Assembly: GCA_025057395.1 (NCBI GenBank)
Contig: JANWXU010000022.1
Span: 1 to 43,587 of the forward strand
Length of the DNA stretch: 43,587 bases
Direction of reading: 5' to 3'
Source of the DNA: Bacteroidia bacterium
GTDB taxonomy: Bacteria; Bacteroidota; Bacteroidia; J057; JANWXU01
A program made the position numbers and the translations under genes. The notes beneath the pieces were generated by a model. The model was not told the DNA's origin. It did no database searches and saw nothing but the letters and a program-made list of their open reading frames with translations. This document shows positions 37,862-43,587 of this stretch, one piece after another; the first letter of the stretch is position 1; each line of letters opens with the position of its first letter.

Positions 37862-39046
37862 ATGAACATAAGTACCCCTAGTAATATCTTAATTATAGAA
37901 GACAAGCCGCTTGAATCACAATTATCAGTTCAAAAGTATATTAACAATTGCCGCATATGGTCCGCTACTAGTAATACTGAAGAAGTTTTTTCCATATTAG
38001 AAACCCAACCACTGGGTTTGATACTACTAGGCAGAGAATTAAATAATGAAGAGAGTTTAAGGCTCTTACAAAAAATCAAATCTAATCCGCGTTTTGGAGA
38101 AATTCCTGTTATTATTTTAACCACTAAATTTGATTCTTTTACTAACTATCTAGAACTAGCATTCGAAAATGGAGCCTTTGAAGTCTTACATAATCCAATA
38201 GACCCCACTGAACTTGCTATAAGGATTAATAAATGCTTACAGATTAGCAACTATATTCAAAATATAAAAACCACCCTTAATGATTTAAGCTCCAGCATTA
38301 TTTACGCTAGCCGACTACAAAATGCGCTCTTGCCCAACCAAGAAGTAATGGACCGTTTTTTTTCTGACTACTTCATCATATATGAGCCCAAAGATATTCT
38401 AAGTGGAGATTTCTTTTGGTTTGAGTATAAGCGTAGTGATTTTATAATCGCAGTAGGAGACTGTACGGGTCATGGCGTACCAGGTGCCTTTATGAGTATT
38501 TTAGGTATTAATTTTTTGAACCAAATCTTTAAGGATTATGGAATACTAGGTACCGACGTAATGCTGGAGGAGCTTAATGAAAAAGTTTGTGTTATGTTAA
38601 AACAGACTTACGGCGAATATAAGGGAGTGCCTCCCCTAGATGGCATGGATATTGCCCTCTGCCATGTAAATATCGACCAACACTTCATAAGATTTTCGGG
38701 CGCCCACCGTCCACTTTATTTTTTCTCTCAAAAACAATTTCATAAAATTAAAGGAACACCTAAGTCTATTGGTGGCACTTCCTTGCTAAATCGTGTCAAT
38801 TTTGCTTACCATGATATAAGACTTCGCCCTGACGATACGGTATACTTATTTAGCGATGGTATTACCGACCAATTCGACAAAAATAACTACCGCCGCTTCG
38901 GTAACCGACAGTGGCAAGAACTATTAGAAGGAATTCAAGAATATGACATGGTTTCTCAGGGAGAAATTATTAAACGGGCCATAGACGAATGGAAAGGTAA
39001 TACTCCGCAAACCGACGATATCTTAATAATTGGGTTTCGCATGTAA
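37862..39046 (+). CDS. SpoIIE-type PP2C serine phosphatase with degenerate N-terminal receiver
   Basis: 394 residues. Residues 1-135 fold like a CheY receiver (NILIIEDKP start), but the phosphoacceptor position reads LILLGREL with Gly for Asp, and the Lys position reads VLHNPID with Asn for Lys. After a short helical linker, the PP2C domain (about 150-394) is complete: ILSGDFFWF, AVGDCTGHGVPGAFMS, DGMDIAL, LFSDGITDQF and TDDILI hold the metal-binding aspartates. Such phosphatases usually act on anti-anti-sigma or similar STAS phosphoproteins. With the receiver unable to take a phosphate, its input must be ligand- or protein-driven (inference). No partner kinase or STAS gene is adjacent. Confidence 0.9.
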   Translation: MNISTPSNILIIEDKPLESQLSVQKYINNCRIWSATSNTEEVFSILETQPLGLILLGRELNNEESLRLLQKIKSNPRFGEIPVIILTTKFDSFTNYLELAFENGAFEVLHNPIDPTELAIRINKCLQISNYIQNIKTTLNDLSSSIIYASRLQNALLPNQEVMDRFFSDYFIIYEPKDILSGDFFWFEYKRSDFIIAVGDCTGHGVPGAFMSILGINFLNQIFKDYGILGTDVMLEELNEKVCVMLKQTYGEYKGVPPLDGMDIALCHVNIDQHFIRFSGAHRPLYFFSQKQFHKIKGTPKSIGGTSLLNRVNFAYHDIRLRPDDTVYLFSDGITDQFDKNNYRRFGNRQWQELLEGIQEYDMVSQGEIIKRAIDEWKGNTPQTDDILIIGFRM

Positions 39047-39055
39047 ATGAAAAAA

Positions 39056-39289
39056 CTAGCCCTTTAGTAACTCAATCTGTTTTATTTCCACGGGCCTACC
39101 CCACATAAAGTAACTTAGGTCGGTGGAAGGGCTTACAATAGCTTTTATTTGCAGCCCTTCTTTTTGAAAATTAGCAGGCAAACCTTGCAAGGGCAAGTAT
39201 TTTTTATTATCCTCAGTTATAATACCCCAAAATCCAGTTTCCAACGGGATGTAAGTAATTTTTCCTACAATTTGAAAATATTCTTTCAT
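39056..39289 (-). CDS. Small OB-fold-like protein of unknown function
   Basis: 77 residues, no signal peptide or membrane segment. The pattern GFWGIITEDNKKYLPL, then LPANFQKEGLQIKAIV and MWGRPVEIKQIELL resembles a widespread small beta-barrel found in archaeal and bacterial hypothetical proteins. Function unknown. Its ATG follows immediately after the TGA of the upstream DUF697 gene with no bases between, so the two are almost certainly translationally coupled. Confidence 0.65.
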   Translation of the reverse strand: MKEYFQIVGKITYIPLETGFWGIITEDNKKYLPLQGLPANFQKEGLQIKAIVSPSTDLSYFMWGRPVEIKQIELLKG

Positions 39290-39952
39290 TCAACTAAATT
39301 GAGAGAAAAGTTTTTGTTTAATATTCTGAAATTCTTCCTCAGAAATAATTCCTGCAGATCTTAATTCTCCAAGCTGGCGAAGTTTTGATATAAGTTCTTC
39401 TTCCTTATTAATTTCTTTTTTATCTTCTTCTTTTGGAGAACTTTGCTTTCTTCGTAGCCTAAGGACAAACTCTTTACCCACTTCCAATTGCTCCTTAAAG
39501 TAAGATTTAAATTTCTCTGGGTCGAAGTTCATCAAAGTACCACCACTTTCAAAGTGCTTAACAAAAACCCTACCTACCCCATAAGTAACTGCCCCAGAAA
39601 GAATAGACATAGTGACGCCCCCCATAACTGTGCCTACTCCAGGTAGCAACTTAGCACTTTCAGCTACCAACCTTGAACTTATACTTCCTCCTAGCGTACT
39701 AACCCACGCTTTGGCTTGCATTTCTGAAAAATCTTGACCATATAAACTACAAATCTTTCGTATCATATCCATCTGAATGGCAGTTACGGCTGCAACGTCC
39801 ATCAGCGGCAAAGGAATCAGCCCAGCGCCCATGGACCAAATTACAGCATCCTGAATAATCTTAGTTACTTTAACAGAATTAGCCTCTTCCGTTCCCTGAA
39901 TTTGCTCTTCTGTATTTGTATTAGAATCACCTGGACCAAGTAAAGGATGCAT
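39290..39952 (-). CDS. DUF697-like membrane-associated protein with C-terminal SHOCT motif
   Basis: 220 residues. The central part (about residues 25-125: DAVIWSMGAGLIPLPLMDVA, AIQMDMIRKICSLYGQDFSE, SRLVAESAKLLPGVGTVMGG) matches the DUF697 / YcjF-like family, with two hydrophobic stretches. It continues with a charged region, then ISKLRQLGELRSAGIISEEE FQNIKQKLF, a SHOCT-type short C-terminal helix pair thought to mediate oligomerisation. Function not known. It is upstream of, and directly abuts, the small OB-like gene on the same strand. Confidence 0.8.
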   Translation of the reverse strand: MHPLLGPGDSNTNTEEQIQGTEEANSVKVTKIIQDAVIWSMGAGLIPLPLMDVAAVTAIQMDMIRKICSLYGQDFSEMQAKAWVSTLGGSISSRLVAESAKLLPGVGTVMGGVTMSILSGAVTYGVGRVFVKHFESGGTLMNFDPEKFKSYFKEQLEVGKEFVLRLRRKQSSPKEEDKKEINKEEELISKLRQLGELRSAGIISEEEFQNIKQKLFSQFS

Positions 39953-40008
39953 AAAAAAATAACTATTTTATAAAAAAATTACTAAAAAACTTGACAGTAT
40001 AACAATAT

Positions 40009-40857
40009 CTATGCTCTATATCTATATTTATGTAAGGCTAATAAGGGGGTTTGAGTATGAAAAGCCATTTTAGTAGTTATGCTTCTACTATATAGTTTAT
40101 CTAAGAAAGTGCGTTTATGGGTGGTCATAGCTAAGACCTGCTGAGGATTTTTTTCCGCATATTCCTTAATGCCCTGTAGTACATCTGGAGCTGCAATTAG
40201 TTCAATTTCAAGTTTATTGAATGTATTCCTCAAAAAATCGGTGAGTTCTTTCACAAAATTGGAGTCAAGTTGCTCCCGGGAATCAGTAATATGAATTAGA
40301 TGAAGCTCGCCATTGCAAAGTATCAAGAATTTATTTAGTTGCAAAAAAGAGTAAAGGTCAAGGTCTAAAAAATCACAAGCATAGACAACTCTCAATTTTT
40401 CAGTGGGCAAACGAGAAGAACGATAATGTAAAGGAATTGCTAAAACAGGGCAATGAGCATGTTCAATCACCTTTGCAGTATTGGAGCCAATCAAAAGTTC
40501 GCTCAAGCCTGTAGCACCAACTGTACCCATAATAATAAGTTCAATTGAATTTTGCCGACTATATTCAATAATTTCGTCTACTGCAAGCCCCAAACGCGTA
40601 ACACAAGTCACATGGGCAGCAGGAAGTTCCTTTAAGACTTTATGCTTCATTTCTTCTAATTTTTCTTCGGCAGAGCATCGTAACTCTTTTTCCATCATGC
40701 TGATCATTTCCTGATGAGTAAAGGGGTCCACAATCTGTAAATGATAAGCATGAAATAAAGTAATTTCAATAGGCTCATACCGAAATTGTTGCAATAAAAA
40801 CTGCATAGCGTTAGATGCGCCTTCAGAAAAATCAGTAGGAAAGAGTATTTTTTTCAT
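40009..40857 (-). CDS. Tandem universal stress protein (UspA family)
   Basis: 282 residues, two Usp domains. The first (about 1-145) begins KKILFPTDFSEGASNAMQF and keeps the ATP-binding pattern G-2x-G-9x-G-S/T in MGTVGATGLSELLIGSNTAK. The second (about 150-282) is diverged; its end (VLAMTTHKRTFLDKLYSRS) has lost the glycine pattern, so it probably does not bind ATP. Such proteins bind ATP and modulate stress responses in the cytoplasm. Single gene, 51-130 bases from its neighbours. Confidence 0.93.
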   Translation of the reverse strand: MKKILFPTDFSEGASNAMQFLLQQFRYEPIEITLFHAYHLQIVDPFTHQEMISMMEKELRCSAEEKLEEMKHKVLKELPAAHVTCVTRLGLAVDEIIEYSRQNSIELIIMGTVGATGLSELLIGSNTAKVIEHAHCPVLAIPLHYRSSRLPTEKLRVVYACDFLDLDLYSFLQLNKFLILCNGELHLIHITDSREQLDSNFVKELTDFLRNTFNKLEIELIAAPDVLQGIKEYAEKNPQQVLAMTTHKRTFLDKLYSRSITTKMAFHTQTPLLALHKYRYRA

Positions 40858-40985
40858 GAGTTCATTTTCACAAATTCTTACTATTTTTCTTATTTATTAA
40901 CTTTAGTAAGTTTTAGTTAAAAATAGTGTGAGTTACGCCAAACTTTATTTATTACAGTGCTAAGCTAGTAAAAAAATTGAGAATA

Positions 40986-42014
40986 TTACATAGCAGGCAC
41001 TAAATTATATTTTGCAAGGTCATGATACATCATAATCCTTACCAATTGATGAATATCCGTTTTAGGCTCCCAACCTAATAACTTTTTGGCTTTAGTTGCA
41101 TCGCCTATTAATATATCTACTTCAGTAGGGCGAAAATAACGCTTATCTACTGCAATAATAATTTTACCTGTTTTAGTATCTCTTCCTACCTCATTTTCAC
41201 CTTCTCCCTCCCAAACTAGTGAGAAGCCTGCATAAAGAGCCGCTAATTCACAGAATTCACGAACTGAATACGTTTTGCCTGTAGCAATAACAAAATCATC
41301 CGGATAGGGATGTTGTAAAATTCGCCACATAGCTTCTACATATTCGGGTGCATATCCCCAGTCGCGTTTAGCATTCAAATTCCCTAATTTAAGTACCTCT
41401 CGTTTTCCAGCCGCAATTTCGGATAGTCCTATTGTAATCTTTCGAGTTACAAAAGTTTTTCCACGACGCTCAGACTCATGGTTAAATAAAATTCCATTAC
41501 TTGCAAATAAACCATAAGCCTCCCTATAATTCTTTACCATCCAATAACTGTACTGCTTAGCCACGGCATAGGGACTTACGGGATAAAAAGGCGTATCTTC
41601 GTTTTGGGGTATAGCTTGTACTTTACCATATAGCTCAGAAGATGATGCTTGATAAAAGCGCGCCTCAGGACAATGATTTTGCATAGCATCTAAAATACGC
41701 AAAGTACCAATTGCATCTACTTGAGCCGTATATTCAGGCACTTCAAACGAAACTTGTACATGACTTTGTGCTGCCAAGTGGTAAATTTCTTGGGGTCGAA
41801 TCTTAGCTAAAAGCTTATTTAAATTAGCACTATCGGTAACATCACCATGGTAGAGTTTAAGGCGGGGATGATTAAAAATATGATCAATACGTTCTGTATT
41901 AAAAATACTAGCTCTTCTGATCAACCCATGCACCTCATACCCCTTTTCTAATAAAAGCTCTGCTAAATAAGAGCCATCCTGCCCCGTGATTCCAGTAATA
42001 AAAGCTTTTTTCAT
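40986..42014 (-). CDS. gmd: GDP-mannose 4,6-dehydratase
   Basis: 342 residues. NADP-binding [34 protein letters not shown], catalytic [13 protein letters not shown] and the Tyr-x3-Lys pair [13 protein letters not shown], and the substrate motif [17 protein letters not shown] are diagnostic. It makes GDP-4-keto-6-deoxy-D-mannose, the precursor of GDP-L-fucose (synthase at 33424-34359) and GDP-rhamnose. Unlike the common gmd-fcl operon, here the pair is about 6.6 kb apart, though on the same strand. A -7 box lies just upstream. Confidence 0.96.
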   Translation of the reverse strand: MKKAFITGITGQDGSYLAELLLEKGYEVHGLIRRASIFNTERIDHIFNHPRLKLYHGDVTDSANLNKLLAKIRPQEIYHLAAQSHVQVSFEVPEYTAQVDAIGTLRILDAMQNHCPEARFYQASSSELYGKVQAIPQNEDTPFYPVSPYAVAKQYSYWMVKNYREAYGLFASNGILFNHESERRGKTFVTRKITIGLSEIAAGKREVLKLGNLNAKRDWGYAPEYVEAMWRILQHPYPDDFVIATGKTYSVREFCELAALYAGFSLVWEGEGENEVGRDTKTGKIIIAVDKRYFRPTEVDILIGDATKAKKLLGWEPKTDIHQLVRIMMYHDLAKYNLVPAM

Positions 42015-42036
42015 ATTATGTTAACGCTTTTATACG

Positions 42037-42044
42037 CAAAATTA
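42037..42044 (-). promoter_or_regulatory. Probable -7 promoter element of gmd
   Basis: TAATTTTG on the minus strand matches TAnnTTTG. The start would lie near 42030, giving a leader of about 16 bases. No -33 TTG at standard spacing. Confidence 0.45.
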
Positions 42045-42094
42045 ACAACTGCTCTACTAAGGCTTAGCCTCCAACCATAGAATAAATAAGTAAA

Positions 42095-42230
42095 ATAATA
42101 CAGCCCATCTCCTAAAGCTAGAGATCATACTCATTCTTACAAGCTTCTTAATTTTCACAATCCTACCTTGTTAAATTAATTGAACCATAGCCTCTCTAAA
42201 TTTTTTGTTTCAAGCATACCACCCCTCTTA
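42095..42230 (-). pseudogene. Possible relic of an IS3-type transposase OrfA (helix-turn-helix)
   Basis: One minus-strand frame reads NKKFREAMVQLI, a stop, QGRIVKIKKLVRMSM and FRRWA. This resembles the F-R-E-A-V-x-L-I-x-x-G-x-S-V-x-E-I-A-x-x-L-G-x-S-x-x-x-x-Y-R-W core of OrfA proteins of IS3-type elements. Only about 45 codons are recognisable, with one in-frame stop and no inverted repeats or OrfB. The match is short, so confidence is limited. Confidence 0.42.
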
Positions 42231-42334
42231 TATCAACCTAAAATTTATATTTAACAAAGTCTATTACTTATTGTGAGAAAAATAATTGGTAAGGCAATAA
42301 AAATACCTAATAGAATTCTAAAAACCCTTTTAAG

Positions 42335-42342
42335 TATTTTTG
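42335..42342 (+). promoter_or_regulatory. Probable -7 promoter element of the 42384 gene
   Basis: TATTTTTG matches TAnnTTTG and lies 41 bases before the ATG at 42384. -33 box not evident. Confidence 0.4.
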
Positions 42343-42383
42343 CTTTGAATTATATTTAAAGAGAGCAAAATGATACTTAAAAC

Positions 42384-42959
42384 ATGTTTGAACACATAGA
42401 ACCTTTTTATGGATGGCTGCACCTTTATAATCATAAAATGGACGCAAATTCACCGTTTCACGATGTGGAACATAATTTATTCGAATACGATAGAAAAATC
42501 TATACATTTAATGCTCATCCTTTATGGGACTCTATAGAGTCGGAAAGTTTACTCATAAAAATATTGTTTACCGACTATGAAAAAGGATATACTATTATAG
42601 AATTTTTAGGCGAATGGAACGATTTGTTCGATAATGATTTTAAGCTCCTTTGCCAAAATTGCTTGGAACTTCTACAAAGAGAGGGGATTAATAAGTTTAT
42701 TCTAATTTTAGAAAATGTTTTTCATGCTTATTTAGATATCGACGACTATTATCAAGATTTTTGGGAAAGCATAGAAGAGGGAGGATGGATGTTTTTACTT
42801 AGAGCACGAGAAAACGTTCTAGCAGAATTCGAGAACTATAACCTAGGACAATATTTTTATTGGTCTAAATCACTAGACTCTATTCATTGGCGTAAATTAA
42901 AACCCTGGGAACTTTACCAAATTATTCAAAAAAGCATCGAGCGCTGGTTAGTCCAATAA
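42384..42959 (+). CDS. Conserved hypothetical protein of Cytophagales type
   Basis: 191 residues, acidic and aromatic-rich, no signal peptide or membrane helix. Features include MFEHIEPFYGWLHLY at the start, YEKGYTIIEFLGEWNDLFDN, INKFILILENVFHAY and EEGGWMFLLRARENVLAEF. The alternating hydrophobic strands and helices suggest a compact alpha/beta domain, but no catalytic motif is seen. It reminded me of hypothetical proteins from Cytophagales; no function can be given. It converges with the next gene, with 13 bases between stops. Confidence 0.75.
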   Translation: MFEHIEPFYGWLHLYNHKMDANSPFHDVEHNLFEYDRKIYTFNAHPLWDSIESESLLIKILFTDYEKGYTIIEFLGEWNDLFDNDFKLLCQNCLELLQREGINKFILILENVFHAYLDIDDYYQDFWESIEEGGWMFLLRARENVLAEFENYNLGQYFYWSKSLDSIHWRKLKPWELYQIIQKSIERWLVQ

Positions 42960-42972
42960 AGATACACACCAT

Positions 42973-43563
42973 CTATTCTCGCCACATCTGCTCCTCTACA
43001 TTTAATATCTTTTTTATTTTAGCCATGCTTTCTTCCTCCAGTTCAAATTCGATTCCTAGAATATTTATTCGAATGCTACGCTGATTTTTTTGTTTTAAAT
43101 TAATTCGAAAGCAATAGTCTAATACATCATTAACTACATTCTTTTCAGAACCATAGCTAATCCTACTCCATAAACTTCGCTCAAAAATTTCCTTAACGTC
43201 CTCGTAAGCAAAAGCAACCACAGGAATCGAGGGTAGTAAACCAGTAGGGTCAGAAGCTACAAGATTGACCCATTTTACGCTATAAAAACCATTATCTGAA
43301 TACTTAGTATCAGTAATTCTCTCCGAAACAATTTCTAAATAGTGCATAAGAGGCTGAAATATCTTATTAGTATCAATCGCATAAGCCGATTCTTCTTCCA
43401 TTTCTTCCTCTGTCACTTCTGTAAACCATTCTTCATTATCCAGTAAAGGTACTACCGAGTGATTGTAGTTAGAAAGAAACTTCTTAATAGTAGGGTAGCG
43501 TAAAATTGTCTTACGAGACTTTACATCATAGCCCTTCAAATTTCCTGTAATGTAGAGCTTCAA
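42973..43563 (-). CDS. Hypothetical protein, unrecognised
   Basis: 196 residues starting MKLYITGNLKGYDVKSRKT. No signal peptide or membrane segment. An acidic stretch (EVTEEEMEEES, about residues 49-59) separates an N-terminal part from a mixed alpha/beta C-terminal part (SIRINILGIEFELEEESMAKI). Family not recognised. The start is 24 bases from the window edge; no stop separates it from the edge visibly enough to exclude a longer form, but the ATG is a reasonable start. Confidence 0.65.
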   Translation of the reverse strand: MKLYITGNLKGYDVKSRKTILRYPTIKKFLSNYNHSVVPLLDNEEWFTEVTEEEMEEESAYAIDTNKIFQPLMHYLEIVSERITDTKYSDNGFYSVKWVNLVASDPTGLLPSIPVVAFAYEDVKEIFERSLWSRISYGSEKNVVNDVLDYCFRINLKQKNQRSIRINILGIEFELEEESMAKIKKILNVEEQMWRE

Positions 43564-43587
43564 AATATCTTTTATAATCGCAGAGGA

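Noticed and set aside
42384-42959. SiaC/DUF1987-type phosphoprotein as a partner of the PP2C phosphatase
   Set aside because: The sequence lacks the short SiaC-like layout; it is longer and its motifs differ.

Overview
The window looks like chromosome from a low-GC member of the Bacteroidota, most likely the Cytophagales. Two large secreted proteins end in type A sorting domains of the type IX secretion system (T9SS). Several upstream regions carry the Bacteroidota -7 promoter element TAnnTTTG. Start codons lack recognisable Shine-Dalgarno sequences. The ATP synthase cluster starts with a bactofilin and lacks atpD/atpC, an order known from this phylum. Species-level placement is not possible by eye.

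Layout. Bases 23-10516 (minus) encode a giant, about 3,497-residue, cell-surface protein: signal peptide, two right-handed beta-helix regions, an unrecognised linker, 17 PKD/Ig-like repeats, one SprB-like repeat, two fibronectin III domains and a T9SS tail. Its coding strand is extremely C-poor and G-rich compared with every neighbour. Bases 10798-14551 hold pyrD and a convergent three-gene membrane operon (M48 protease, DUF2157, GDYXXLXY protein). Bases 14762-19639 encode a second T9SS substrate, a subtilisin-like protease with six cysteine-rich repeats. Bases 19640-23273 are a decayed zone: an acetyl-CoA synthetase relic with a large internal deletion, a response-regulator relic, one intact outer-membrane porin and a transposase relic.

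Bases 23274-31138 (plus) hold a bactofilin, an AtpZ-like protein with no ATG start, an AtpI-like protein, atpB-E-F-H-A-G and lpdA, that is, the F1Fo ATP synthase except beta and epsilon, followed by the E3 subunit of the 2-oxoacid dehydrogenases. On the minus strand follow adk, a GDP-fucose synthase, rpsF-rpsR-rplI and an alpha/beta hydrolase. Plus-strand maeB (malic enzyme with a phosphotransacetylase-like tail) and a PP2C/SpoIIE phosphatase with a degenerate receiver come next. The minus strand then carries two small membrane/OB-like genes, a tandem universal stress protein and gmd. gmd and the GDP-fucose synthase together form the complete GDP-mannose to GDP-L-fucose route. The window closes with an IS3-type relic and two convergent proteins of unknown function.

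No rRNA, tRNA, CRISPR array, phage or defence system was recognised. The most unusual items are the giant repeat protein with its skewed composition, the gene graveyard around the porin, the pseudo-receiver phosphatase and the AtpZ gene without an ATG.
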